Positions 44,376 to 55,182 are shown, counted from the first letter of the stretch. The stretch is 64,000 nucleotides of DNA from Pisolithus tinctorius (GCA_024663395.1 JANFAH010000118.1:32999-96998), one strand, 5' to 3'. Made by a program: numbers and translations. Notes: generated from the sequence alone by a model not told the origin.

Positions 44376-45137
44376 CTAAAATGGTAGGGTAACCAACCCA
44401 ATTGACGAGCGATTTGCTTCAAACTTTTGCCATGTAAGTGACTTGGTAAGACCATCAGCTTTCTGATGATCTGTTGGCACATATTCAATTGAAAATAATT
44501 CATCCTGTACACATTTGCAGACATAGTGCCACTGGATGTTGATGTGTTTAGAACAACCATCTGATACAGGATTTTCCACAATAAAGTGGGCACCCATATT
44601 GTCACAGTATAAGATTGTCTTCTCATACTTGAAGGCAAGTTCTTCAAATAGCATAGACAGCCATTTAATTTGGTGGGCAACATCACACATAGCCATATAC
44701 TCGGCTTCAGTGGATGAGAGTGCGATGGTTTTTTGTTTACGAGACTGCCAGGAAATAAGGGAAGTGCCTAAGAAGAAGGCATAACCAGTGGTAGAATGGT
44801 GAGTATCTTTATTTGATGCCCAATCGGAATTGGCGAAACTGTAAATGTGATTTTTGTTTCCTGAATAGTAAAGCGCTAATTTTGGAGTAGAAGCAACATA
44901 GCAAACTATGTGCAGCACCTTTTGTTTATGGTCCTCTGTTGGATTTGACATGTATTGAGACATGTGAATTACCACAAAAGCAATATCAGGATGAGTCCCA
45001 AGAGCCATATATAGAAGAGAACCAATTATTGATTGGTACTGGGAACGAAGTTGAGAGGTCGCATTATAATCTGATGGTCCTTTTTTGGGAATATATCCAG
45101 AAGGCAATGGAGTATGAACATTCCATGCATTCTCCAT
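44376..45137 (-). pseudogene. Copia RNase H region
   Basis: The minus-strand frame contains SIIGSLLYMALGTHPDIAFV, the RNase H segment SFANSDWASNKDTHHSTTGY, SWQSRKQKTIALSSTEAEYM, LYCDNMGAHFIVENP and the end DHQKADGLTKSLTWQKF. It degrades the RNA of the RNA/DNA hybrid. The usual first DADWA reads NSDWA. It was once continuous with the RT frame: the break is a single TGA at 45144-45146 between VVK and FNMENAW, from CGA (Arg). Confidence 0.85.
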
Positions 45138-45143
45138 ATTAAA

Positions 45144-45968
45144 TCATTTGACGACTTTGTGGACATATGGGATTTGATCGAGGTAAATCTCCCTAGCAGG
45201 GTGATTTTGATGGATTTGTAGTCCAAGATATTCTTTAACCTCACCAAGATCTCTTGATTCCCATTTCTTCATAAACTCAGCCTTTTTAGCTTTAAGAAGC
45301 TTTAGGTTTGACCCTAAAAAGAGTCCATTGTTGACATAAACAAGAAAGATGACAATATCTGCTTTGGTTTTGTAAACATATATTCTGGCATCCACTTTGG
45401 AGCGAATATAGCCCATTCGTAAAAGTGATTGATGAAGGGCTTTGTTCCATGCCAATGCCACTTGCTTTAATCTGTAGAGAGCATGCAGCAACCAATATAC
45501 TTTGTGTTCTTGACCTTTGACCTTGAAACCTTCAGGTTGCTCCATATAAATTTCTTCGTCAAGACCACCATACAGGAAAGCCATTTTTACATCCAAGGCT
45601 TCCATCTCCCAATTCTTTTGGGTGGCATGAGCAAGAAGAATTCTCACTGTCTCGAATCTTGTGACAGGAGAGAAGGTATCTTCAAAGTCAGTGCTGAATT
45701 CTTGTGTAAATCCTTTAGCCACTAAGCGGGCTTTATAATGACCATTGCTTTTGATAGTGAATACCCATCGACACTTTACAGGTTTCTGATCTTTGGGAGG
45801 ATCCACCAATGTCCATACTTTTCTTTCTTCAATGGATTTTATCTCGTCCTTCATTGCTTCAAACCACTTTTTCTGCAACTCCAGTGAAAGTTTTAGCACA
45901 TCTTTGTAGTGTTCTGGAGATTCTTTTACACAAGCAGAAAGGAGAATCTGTACTGGACTCATATCCAT
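45144..45968 (-). pseudogene. Copia reverse transcriptase, catalytic motif lost
   Basis: RVT_2-type RT: KWFEAMKDEIKSIEERKVWT, CRWVFTIKSNGHYKARLVAK, DTFSPVTRFETVRILLA, MEALDVKMAFLYGGLDEEIY, ALYRLKQVALAWN and EYLGLQIHQNHPAREIYLDQ. The catalytic YVDD box reads YVNNG (about 45333-45347): both Asp codons are now AAC and AAT. In the order GTC-GAC-GAT each G that changed lies in a CG dinucleotide. RT cannot be active. The frame begins without a clear start because it follows a degraded linker after integrase. Confidence 0.88.
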
Positions 45969-46115
45969 GTCCTCTTGTTTTGGTGAAGGAGGAAGTGGTG
46001 TAAGGGGTGAAGGAGGTGTCGATGCACAATGTTGAGTCCACTCCCTAGGAACAGGAGGTGGTTGTAAATGAGGAGGAAGAACAGGAGACAGTGGTCTATG
46101 CTCTTCTCTCTCTCT

Positions 46116-48167
46116 TCATGCATTTTCATCGATATTCCTCCAATGTTCATGTAGTCTTTGTTGTTGTTCTCTTATATCATAATCATGTTCTAGTTGTTGT
46201 AACCTATCTCGTTGTTGTCCAATAGTTAAAGGATGATGAGAAGGTGGAACAATATTGCAAACAGGACAAGGATCTCGAGGAGCATTCCATGGTTGATGTG
46301 GATGCTGTAAAACTCGAGGGTCGACTGGTGGTACAGCAGCAGGTTGCCTAGGTCTATTATTTTGGTCTGGACCTCTCTGCTGTGGGTTAGGAGGTGATAT
46401 AGGTTGTTGGACAGGTGGTTGAACTGGTAATGGTTCATCTTTGGGCTGATCAGGCCCAGGTAGTTTGTCATTAGGATGATTGGAAATGTGGTCGTCGTTT
46501 TCAGCATCTTGGTCAAAAGTATCAGATTTGTTCTTCAAATTCAAACAAAAAGGAAATTGGTCTTCTACAAATTTGGCCATCTTGGCAATAACAATCTTCT
46601 GTCCTTTAAGGAAATGATAACCTTTTGTTTCAGGTTCGTAACTGAGAAAAACCATTTCTTCTGCATGGGGATCAAGTTTATTGCCTCGTTGATCCTTTGG
46701 GATCCAAACATAGGCTTTACATCCAAAAGTGTGAAAGTAAGAGATATCTGGAACTTTTCTGAGAAAGAGTTCCACAGGAGTCTTGAAGGTAATTCTCTTG
46801 AGTGGAGTGCAATTATAGACATGCAAAGCACAGTTGAACACAAAATTCCAGAAGCGTTTTGGAATACAGGCATGATGCTGTATAGCTCTGGATTTCTCCA
46901 GGATTGTGCAATTAAACCATTCAGCATGACCATTTTGTTGAGGATGATCAGCAATAGACAATTGATGTGCTATGCCATGTGCAGAGAGGATTGAACAAAA
47001 CTCTCCAGCCAAAAACTCTCCCCCTCGATCCGAATGGAGCACCTTCATAAGACAGCCAGTCTGGCATTCAACAGAAGCCAACCAGAGAGAAAAGCGATCC
47101 TTGCATTTGGATTTGTAGTGAAGGTAAAGCCAAAAGCCAAAAGAAGAGTAATCATCCAATAAAGTAAGGACATAGCAAGAGTGGAAATAAGATTCCACTG
47201 GTAAGTCCAAAAGATTGGTGTGAACAAGTTCAAGGGGTGAAGTAGCATGTTTGTAAGAGGCCTTGAAAGAATCAGAGGCCATTTTTCCTTGTGCACATCC
47301 TTTACAGGACAAAGGAGGAACAAGAGTCTCCCAAAGGCCAAACCGCTTGAGGTGACAGAGAATATTCTTGGCAGGATGATTAAAATGATTGTGCCATAAC
47401 GTCCCCAAGGGTAAGTCCAAAACCGAAGGGCAAAGGGCCACATATTGCTGGTGAGGTGGCATTGGAAACCCAACAAACCACAAGAGCAGTGAAGTATTGT
47501 AAAGCTTTGTAGCCTCCAACACAACCCGGCCCATCAGTGTTCGAATAACTTCCATAGTATTTGTTGCTTGGCTCTTATACCCCTGTTTTAAGAGCGCATT
47601 ACGAGAGCAGAGTTGCTTGGAAAACTGCAGACTCCACAAAACATGCTGCAGGGTTAATTTCATATTTTTGTGAGGTAGATGGAGAACTACTGTGCCATGA
47701 CCCATGATTTTAACATGGGAATGGCCAGCAGTAGAGACAGTGACATTGCCATTGAAAGGAGTATATGTTAAAAGGTCAGCATGATCAGGAGTGACATGAT
47801 CAGTGCAACCTGAATCCAACAACCAGACTGTTGCTCCAGTTTGTTTTGTATAGACCCATTCCAAGATGTCCCCAGGCGCATTCAATGGATAACAGTCAAA
47901 AGCATCAATGGCATTATGGTCGAACTTGCCAGGGAAATATCCCGTGGCAGAGTTATTTGGATCATACAACGGATCTGGGCTAGCAGTCCATGGATAATAT
48001 CTAGGCCTAAACTTTGTAGGCACAACATCTGGTATAGAGGAATGAAACTCCCTCAGCAAAAGTGTGATACACTTGCGAGAATTCCTCTTTTGCAAATTCA
48101 TCTTAGATTCCTGAACGACGGGAACCTGTCCTCCCAGCCTCTGCTCAACCATTGTGGAATCTCCCAT
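46116..48167 (-). pseudogene. Copia protease-integrase region
   Basis: 683-codon frame. Protease signature WLLDSGCTDHVTPD, the pre-integrase zinc-binding HHCC (LWHNHFNHP ... CKGCAQGK), and the integrase core with LHSDRGGEFLAGEF (second Asp) and NGHAEWFNCTILEKSRA (Glu). The first catalytic Asp is replaced: ELVHTNLLDLP where VHTD is expected (ACC-GAT to ACC-AAT, again a CpG change). A Pro/Gln-rich linker follows. Integrase would insert the cDNA; this copy is predicted dead. Confidence 0.87.
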
Positions 48168-48212
48168 TCTAAGTGTGGGTGATCTGGGATGACATGAATC
48201 CAGTTCATCCTG

Positions 48213-49628
48213 TCATGATACCAACCCAAAATCAGACGACAGACTCATCCCATCTGAGGGTCCCCATGGGGATGCACCCACTCGGAGAAGATGTGACCCT
48301 GATTTTTGGAGGCAAATGGAGCAGTGACAAGGCGATTCAGCATGAGGTGTTGGACGAGCAGGAGGTACTGACTCAACTGCAAGTTTGGTGGATTCCTTGA
48401 TGGCATCCATATACCAATCAAGTACATCCCCAGTGGTCATATCAATGGCAGCATTGGATGGGTTAATGACATATTCATCATCCAGTCCTTCAGCAGATGG
48501 TATTAAGACATTTTCAATTTGAAGGGTTGCCCCTTCAGAGAGATGTGCAGTGAGAGCATTATGATAATGATCTTGATACTCCTCCTGGGTTAGCTTGGGA
48601 GTAGGCATCCGAGCACCCAGAGCATATGAGGCAGCATTGAGTTCATAGTACTCTTCCTGAGGTTCCTCAGGAATATCAGCAAGATATGCCTCAGCCTCTT
48701 GGCCCTCAACCTCAGTGGTGTTGGCTTGGGCCTTGCCCTTGCCATGGCGACAGTTCTGGCCTTGGCCATGACCGGACGACTGTCCTTGATCATTCTGCTG
48801 CTGTTGTTGACAAGGAGGGTAAGGAGCTCCCCCTTGTTGCTGTCCACGTCCTCTACCTCTGCCACCATGAGAGCCACCATGACCACCACCTTGGTGATCT
48901 TGTGTTGCATGTTTGCCTTTGCAAATTTGGCAAAGAGGTTTGTTCATGTGGTTAAGCAATGAATTCAATTCATGCTTAACTTGTGTACCAGATGATTCTC
49001 CCATAGTAGTTGGGAGAGATGTAGTCCCTGATTTGTGTGCCCAGAGTTCCTTCATACGAGGAATAACATGATTGGGATTGAGCTGAGTTGGAGCTAAGGA
49101 TGAAAGTATATTCATGGGACCGTGGTCCCAGGTGGCTGTCATGGTGTGAATGAGTATCAACACCTTCATCTTGTCCTCGAGAGTAAACCCCTGGCCATGA
49201 ATGGCCTGGAAAATCATATTGATTTCTGTGATCTTTGCATTGAAGTTGTCTTTGGGTTTGATTTGAATGCGAATGAGTTGCTGGAACTCAAGGAAAGTCA
49301 TCATGGCTGATGGAGAGCTGTATTTTATTTTTAAGTCTGCCCATTTAGCAGTGGCAGTGTCCTTAGATTCGATCGCTAGAGTGATCATCCCATCAGAGTA
49401 AAGAGTAATAATACCCTGGGCATGATTGTCAGCAATATGCCAAGCATTGACATCGGTGGCAGTGGCACCACCTTGACCATCAACAGGACAGGGAATAGGA
49501 TGATCTGTTCTGACATAGGCCCAAATGCCTAATGTCTGGAAGTAGGCTTTCATCATGATGGACCATGTTGCGTAGTTGAGACCGTTAAGATGAGGAATGT
49601 TTTTGCCAAGACCAGAGTCTGAGGACAT
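48213..49628 (-). CDS. Copia Gag
   Basis: ATG at 49626-49628; 471 aa. It starts MSSDSGLGKNIPHLNGLNYA and has the copia Gag segment YATWSIMMKAYFQTLGIWAY, then MMTFLEFQQLIRIQIKPKDN and EDKMKVLILIHTMTATW. A Gly/Gln-rich tail with a reduced zinc knuckle (CQICKGKHATQDH) follows, and acidic sequence. It forms the particle shell. The frame is open throughout, in contrast to pol. The C-terminal end near 48213 may be shifted relative to the pol frame that starts at 48167. Confidence 0.85.
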   Translation of the reverse strand: MSSDSGLGKNIPHLNGLNYATWSIMMKAYFQTLGIWAYVRTDHPIPCPVDGQGGATATDVNAWHIADNHAQGIITLYSDGMITLAIESKDTATAKWADLKIKYSSPSAMMTFLEFQQLIRIQIKPKDNFNAKITEINMIFQAIHGQGFTLEDKMKVLILIHTMTATWDHGPMNILSSLAPTQLNPNHVIPRMKELWAHKSGTTSLPTTMGESSGTQVKHELNSLLNHMNKPLCQICKGKHATQDHQGGGHGGSHGGRGRGRGQQQGGAPYPPCQQQQQNDQGQSSGHGQGQNCRHGKGKAQANTTEVEGQEAEAYLADIPEEPQEEYYELNAASYALGARMPTPKLTQEEYQDHYHNALTAHLSEGATLQIENVLIPSAEGLDDEYVINPSNAAIDMTTGDVLDWYMDAIKESTKLAVESVPPARPTPHAESPCHCSICLQKSGSHLLRVGASPWGPSDGMSLSSDFGLVS

Positions 49629-49677
49629 CTAATAAAGATTAAGAAGTAAGTGATCATACAGGAACGTTTGAAGAGGG

Positions 49678-49958
49678 TGTTATGCTGACAACTCGTATTG
49701 CATCACGAATCGAGTGTGATGTAGCACAAGCATGTGACTGCACAAGAAGTGACGCATTATTTAACTTCACTAGCAGCGGAACACTAGTCTTGGCCAACCG
49801 AAGTCATACTGACAAGTCCTTGGTGGTACAGTGCACAGAGCTAAGGGTGGTTGCAAAGTAGATTTCGAATGGGGGCCCAGTACAGTACACGCGGGTTTAT
49901 ATACATATGTACAGTACCGCAGGTCAAACATTCAAACACAAGTGTGAATGTCCACCCA
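49678..49958. repeat. Repeat Y, copy 1
   Basis: 281 bp starting TGTTATGCTGACAAC and ending GAATGTCCACCCA; direct copy at 51916-52181. Contains GGTTTATATACATATGTACA. It lies 49 bp from the copia Gag start and abuts element X copy 2. Confidence 0.8.
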
Positions 49959-49959
49959 C

Positions 49960-51809
49960 TGTGAGTCAAAGTGTGGACTGCTGGTATAAACCAAACAAAT
50001 CCAACACCAAAGACAAATAATGTGTGAGTGGTGGTTTGCCTCTGCAGAACCTGGAGAGCAGAAACCTAAGAGGGGGAAACTTCAATGGGAGGGTGCTCTT
50101 AGCACAAGTCAACGATGAGTTATGCAGGAGAAGACAAGCAAGTGATGATTGGATGGGGGATGCTGAACAGAGTGAAGGTGTTCAGCCAAAAGGACTTGGG
50201 ATGATGGACTTTGATAAGACTTGCTCCTGGCACAAGTTGATGACAAGTTACACAGGAGTGGATGGATGACTAAGCAGGTGTGCTGACAGAGCACAGATGA
50301 TACTTCAGATGAATGAATGAAGGTAGATAGACCCTTGATGGAGCCTCAACTACCAATGATATAAATGAAGACAGATAGACTCTTCCGAATGAGCCTCAAC
50401 TGTCGACAATGAGATATGCTGAGCTGAGCTGACTTCTGGATTGATTCTGAATTGCTTCTTGGTAGCTAAGTACATGGGGGTTTATATACTGAGGGGGGAG
50501 CACAGCTTGTGACAAACAGGGCACAAACACTTGGTAAGTAATGAGTAAGGACTGAGTAATCATGATGAGTAAGCAAGAAATGATAAGTAAGCAAGCAAAG
50601 AAGATTGGTAAGTATTGGCAATGAATGAGTCAAGGATAGTCAAAACATCACAAAATGAGTCAAATAGAATCAGAAACTGAGTAAGTGCACTGATATCACA
50701 TTAGGGGGTGGCGATGCAAGTTAGATCTTGGCAGAGACATCTCTAGATCCAAAGACAGCATGACAGATGGACAGTGTTTCCAGATAGGGAAGTATTAATT
50801 CCAGAATTGAAGGGCATGAGTCAGGTGTCAAAGGGGGCTAGGGCATTGGGGGTCTGTGGGGCAATGAGAGCATATGCGATTGTGTCTCCCACCCTTCCAT
50901 CCTCTCAGTGAAGTTAACAAAAACTTCATGAATGGGGCTCTGACAGAGGAGGAGGAGAAGGGGGGATGTCTTCTGCTGGATCTTGCAGTAAGAAGGCAAG
51001 ATGCATGTCATACTCATCATGAATGCAATCAGGGAGGCTGGAGGACAGTAGATTTATACTGCAGCTGTCACAATGTGGGAAGAATGATGGACAAGATTGG
51101 AATAAAGACAGTGCAGGGAGCAGGGAGGAATGATCCATATGCTTCATCAACCAGGGAGACTGAAACGACCACATAAGACCTTTCTAACCGAGTGACAGAC
51201 CTGAGGTGACCAAAGAACATCCTTCTGGAAGTCATACTGACAAGGAGAACATGCTGTCCAAGCTGCATGGGATGAGATGGGGCTGACAACAACAGGATGA
51301 ACCAGGGGGCTTCAGGATGGAAGCTGGTGGGAATGCCTGGCAGATATACGTAGCCACTGTCTCTGGCAAATGAGACAAGCGAGATGACCGATGAAGAGGA
51401 GGCCATGATTGATGGACCTAGAAAAATGAGCGTCTGATGGATGGAGTGCTGTAGAAACATGCAGGGTGTGAGGATCCTCTCCAAATTTGGAAGGAAGAAT
51501 CGTGGGGCTGAGCACTTCAAGTGAGTGTGGGAACAGAGTCGATATCTTTGGAAATGGTGGAGATATGACGAAAACTGGAATGCTGTACACAGGCACTAAA
51601 AACCTTTAATGTGCACTTAACTCGCTTCCTCTTTTCTCTTTAGCACTGATGACTCATTCTTGTGTGAAGGATGACTGTTAACATCCAACAGTCTTTCTAT
51701 GCATGAGGCCTTTAGTCTTCATCTGCATGCCTGGGCATTGTGCGCAACTTGTCAACGAGTTAGGCAGAGTCAGCTGTAACCATGTCCACAACACCTTTGG
51801 TGTGTGACA
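49960..51809 (-). mobile_element. Element X, copy 2 (reverse orientation, CpG-decayed)
   Basis: TGTGAGTCAAAGTGTGG to TTTGGTGTGTGACA, matching 18755-20593 in reverse. Many CG sites of copy 1 are TG or CA here. Flanks are CCAC and GTGG, not a direct repeat, so no target duplication is visible. The remnant of the X ORF is at 51068-51440 (MASSSSVISLVSFARDSGYV). Confidence 0.75.
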
Positions 51810-51915
51810 GTGGGAGGTGGTCATTTTGCAGGATATTTTTCCTAGCAAGGATTCCAGACCACAGGTATCTGAAGGTAGTCCAGGCTTTGATGTGTCCAGG
51901 TGATTCAAAATCTTC

Positions 51916-52181
51916 TGTTATGCTGATGACTTGTATCGCATCACAAATCAAGTGCGATGTAGCACAAGCACGTGACGTGTTATTTAACTTCACTAGCAGC
52001 AGAACACTAGTCTTGGCCAACTGAAGTTGTACTGATGAGTCCTTGGTGGTACAGTGCGCAGAGCTAAGGGTGGTTGCAAAGTAGATTTTGAATGGGGGCC
52101 CAGTACAGTACATGCAGGTTTATATACGTATGTACAGTACCGCAGGTCAAACATTTGAACACAAGTGTGAATGTCCACCCA
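51916..52181. repeat. Repeat Y, copy 2
   Basis: Direct copy of 49678-49958 (266 bp; TGTTATGCTGATGACTTG ... GAATGTCCACCCA), lacking about 12 bp (TGCACAAGAAG region). Together the two Y copies flank element X and a 100-bp spacer. Confidence 0.8.
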
Positions 52182-52623
52182 TGTCCCAAGACAGAGGGCG
52201 CAAGGGCGACCCTACTGTGGACAGGACCACACAGGGGTAAATGAGCACAGGGAAGAGAGACTAACTGTGTTACATGAGTCGTAAGTGGAGTGTTCACCTG
52301 GGGTGAGCGTGTCATGTGACCACATGGATCAGGGCCACCAGCAGATCACGGGTAGAAGGGGAAGCGGACATAATGTCTGGTTATAGTACAATGCGGGGTA
52401 GACAGGGGTCTACCACAAAAGGAAACAGACAACATAAGGAAACGTACAGAACTGCAAGTCCACCTGCATAGACAGTGGCTTGCAGGGCAGCAGAATGCCC
52501 ATAGAGGCGGGTTCGAGGCACAAACAGGTTATGTAAGTGTCTGCAAGAGGGAACAATGTGAGTGCAGCGTAACAGAGGGTTGATAAGAGAAGGATTCATT
52601 AAAGCATCTCCTTTAAGTCAGAG
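52182..52623. other. Stretch without recognised gene inside the copia element
   Basis: Purine-rich on the plus strand; only short frames. It lies between repeat Y and the extra ORFs. Confidence 0.4.
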
Positions 52624-53404
52624 TCAGCAAGCAGTGGCTCTAGCCTTCTGCAACTTTCTCCATGTCTTCCTCAGTGGTTTTTGATAGCAGTATTTCTGGT
52701 GAGGAGCAGGCTTAGTGCCTGGTCCTGTAAGCCATGGGTACCAGTCATCTAGATGAATGGATTCGAAAGTGGTGAAGTCGAGAGGTGGGAAATAATGATA
52801 GGAGAGTATTTCCCATGTGACATCATGAAGTGGTTTGTCCACAACGAAACCCAAGTAGGGTTGCTGCAAAGAATAAAGAAATGGTGGTGCAGCTTTATGT
52901 TGTACAGAATTAAAAGGAGCTGCTAAAATTACAAAGGGTTCGAATCCAGCTATCCATCTAGGTATAATTTTATCACATTTCTCTTGCCCTCGGCCTCCTG
53001 ATGTGTATGGCATGGGAAATATTCCTGGGAGAGGATAAACTCTCTTTGACCAAGTTAGCGTGCATATGCCTTTGCAGATTCTGATGATATAATCCCTGAG
53101 TGGATACCTTTCCTGCCAGTTCAGAAGGCTTTTCCATCTGATGTGTGAGTTCAGCCAGAATCGAGTCTGAACTAGGCCAGTAACAGAAGTGGTGGACAGA
53201 GGTGGTGTCAAGCCACCAAAGATGGTGTGTAGCTGTCTCATAGCCAACACAGCTTCTGCTTCTGTTAATCCTGCTGTCCAAATTTCCCCACTCCTTAATC
53301 TCCCTGAGCTTAAATAGCATGTCCACATCGAGTGAATCAGAGCCTCTCTTTCGGACTCTGAGAGCTCCCAGTACGATTTGGATGTTGATGTTGGGTCATT
53401 GACC
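52624..53404 (-). CDS. Extra ORF 4 of the copia element, unknown
   Basis: From the ATG at 53402-53404 (MVNDPTSTSKSYWELSESER) to the stop at 52624. Its ATG overlaps the stop of the preceding ORF (ATGGTCAATGA), the tight coupling seen in retroelement or viral gene sets. Trp/Tyr-rich (AVLAMRQLHTIFGGLTPPLS, DYIIRICKGICTLTWSKRVY). No family recognised. The open frame extends upstream to 53628 in overlap with ORF 3. Confidence 0.45.
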
Positions 53405-54013
53405 ATGATGGACCGCGACTGCAGTGTCAATCCAAGCTCCTTGGAAATGATATTCAAGAAACTCATTCCAAAGGTGGAGAGGAGGGATGAGGCCATGGAA
53501 GATGTTGGAATCATAGTAGGGGTGAGCATGTGTGATGATGTGGATATAGGTTGTGTGTGTGATGGAAGAAGCCAGTACAGTGTACAGGGCAAAATCTTCA
53601 TACTGGATAGATGGTAAGTCACAACCATTAATATGAGCTATAGCATTTGGGGTAGAAGACCAGGAAAGTTTGGGGGCAAAATCGACAAAGTGTCCATGGA
53701 ATTGGACGTGGATAGGCAGGTAATGGAAAGGTTCATAAGAGCCTTCTTCAGGAATACAAGGCCAGGCAGGGAAGTCCGACCATGTGTGAGCAATCACAGA
53801 CATGGGGATATGGTAGTGCAAAGAGGGAGGCTGCATAGTGAAGGAGATAGATGTGGGATAAGCTTCAACCCAAGAACCACAGTTGGGAACATGAAGAGCA
53901 TCCATAAACTTAACGATGCCACTAACAAATGACTTCCTCCATTTGTGAATGTGTTGTTCATCGAAGGATTCGGCGAGATGGAGTTCAGCGACATGAGCAA
54001 GGTTGAAAGACAT
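53396..54013 (-). CDS. Extra ORF 3 of the copia element, unknown
   Basis: Starts at an ATG near 54013 (MSFNLAHVAELHLAESFDEQ) and ends at 53396. His/Trp/Pro-rich: VSGIVKFMDALHVPNCGSWV, PLHLWNEFLEYHFQGAWIDT. No signal peptide or transmembrane stretch is obvious and no family is recognised. Confidence 0.45.
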   Translation of the reverse strand: MSFNLAHVAELHLAESFDEQHIHKWRKSFVSGIVKFMDALHVPNCGSWVEAYPTSISFTMQPPSLHYHIPMSVIAHTWSDFPAWPCIPEEGSYEPFHYLPIHVQFHGHFVDFAPKLSWSSTPNAIAHINGCDLPSIQYEDFALYTVLASSITHTTYIHIITHAHPYYDSNIFHGLIPPLHLWNEFLEYHFQGAWIDTAVAVHHGQ

Positions 54014-54076
54014 TCTGAGCAATGAGGAGAGAAAGAGGTTAGAACAGTGGGATGCAAGTGGGAAGATGCAGACTGT

Positions 54077-54391
54077 TTAAAACAACAAGTCGAACTCTTC
54101 AGCATTTATATTTGCAAGTTCAATCTCAGTGACAACTGCTTCTGCAGCAGTGAGAGTGTCATACACTGCCTGGACTTCTTCTATCTCAGGTGTGGGCATC
54201 TGCATGGGATGCAGTGGAGTAACTGGAACCTCTTCTTCTGCATGATAAGGTGGAACAGGATCAAGATCTGCCTCCTCATCAAGATCAGGAATGTGATGAT
54301 GAAGATAGTGCAGTGGTTCTGTGGGTGGTTCTAAAAACATCCATGGAACCTTGTGTCTGGGAAGATCTGGAACTTCATCAGGAAGCTCCAT
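54077..54391 (-). CDS. Extra ORF 2 of the copia element, acidic, unknown
   Basis: 104 aa from ATG at 54389-54391: MELPDEVPDLPRHKVPWMFL, then Asp/Glu/Pro-rich (IPDLDEEADLDPVPPYHAEE) and a helical end (YDTLTAAEAVVTEIELANIN). Between membrane-type ORF 1 and ORF 3. Confidence 0.45.
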   Translation of the reverse strand: MELPDEVPDLPRHKVPWMFLEPPTEPLHYLHHHIPDLDEEADLDPVPPYHAEEEVPVTPLHPMQMPTPEIEEVQAVYDTLTAAEAVVTEIELANINAEEFDLLF

Positions 54392-54480
54392 GATCTGTTC
54401 AGGAATCTCCAGTTCTGGAGGTAATAACTGTTGAAGATTCTGGATTCAGTTATACATGCTGATAAGCTCCAGAACTTCAT

Positions 54481-54723
54481 TTAGTCATTGTTGTTCCTGT
54501 TGTATTTGCTGAATGTGGTAGGGGAGCCAATTTGATAAATTTGGTACCATGACAGAACTCCCAATGCCATTGCCCAAAAGAGAGCAGAGGCAATGAAAGC
54601 AGACTGGAAGTTGGTAAGGATACCAAACCATGTGAAATATACTGCTTGATATAACCTGCAAAGAAGTGACACTATGAAAGTTGCCAACGCCCAACCAAGC
54701 ACTTCTAGGCCATTGAAAGGCAT
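54481..54723 (-). CDS. Extra ORF 1 of the copia element, membrane-type peptide
   Basis: 80 aa; ATG at 54721-54723, only about 65 nt after the primer site. It has two hydrophobic stretches (VLGWALATFIVSLLCRLYQA and SAFIASALFWAMALGVLSWY) and a polar end. Position directly behind the primer site argues that it belongs to the element and is not a later insertion. Confidence 0.45.
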   Translation of the reverse strand: MPFNGLEVLGWALATFIVSLLCRLYQAVYFTWFGILTNFQSAFIASALFWAMALGVLSWYQIYQIGSPTTFSKYNRNNND

Positions 54724-54785
54724 TCTATTATAGACGTCTCCAGTGAATAGAAATGTCCTTTAGACAGAGCTTTAACCGACTGGAA

Positions 54786-54801
54786 GTCTGGGCTCATAAC
54801 C
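54786..54801 (-). other. Primer-binding site of the copia element (half tRNA-iMet)
   Basis: Directly after the 5' LTR the minus strand reads GGTTATGAGCCCAGAC. Its first 14 bases are the complement of the initiator-Met tRNA anticodon stem-loop (CTGGGCTCATAACC), the internal priming known from Drosophila copia. Confidence 0.8.
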
Positions 54802-55182
54802 TATTGTGCAGAGGACTAATCACAGGGGGCAAGTAAGACAGAACACTTGCCTTTAGCAGTTAGGTGTTAGGCTTGAAGAAATAGGTAGTAGTTCTGAGTA
54901 GTGCTGTTGAGCACAGAGGACAAATGTAGAATGTATTTGAACTGAGGATCTAAGCCTCAGAGGTCACTGTATATATACTACAGAGGAGTGCACGGACCAG
55001 GTGCATCTTGTATAGTAAAAACTACCTAAAGGGGTTTTACATACTAAATACAGTGAAGAACTTTCATGGAACATTATAGAATGAAAGTGATGTCAGTGTG
55101 ACATGCTAAATCATCTGACATGCCGGTATAAGCAGAACTATCACATGTATCCGGTAGTTGGTAAAGTTGGAACTTTCCAACA
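54802..55182 (-). repeat. 5' LTR of the copia element
   Basis: 381 bp, about 97% identical to 43983-44363; followed by ATATT at 55183-55187. Confidence 0.9.

Larger units (their letters stand above)
43983..55182 (-). mobile_element. Copia-type LTR retrotransposon, 11.2 kb, with extra 5' ORFs and nested repeats
   Basis: LTRs of 381 bp at 43983-44363 and 54802-55182; target duplication ATATT at 43978-43982 and 55183-55187. On the minus strand: LTR starting TGTTGGAAAG, primer site GGTTATGAGCCCAG (half tRNA-iMet type), four small ORFs (54723-52624), a nested block with element X, then Gag, protease-integrase, reverse transcriptase and RNase H, purine tract AGCAAGGGGGAG (44364-44375), LTR. The gene order with integrase before RT defines Ty1/copia. 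CpG decay has inactivated it: stops and catalytic changes are given under the single genes. Confidence 0.88.

Noticed and set aside
49960..51809. Target duplication for element X copy 2
   Set aside because: CCAC and GTGG are inverted relative to each other, not a direct repeat.
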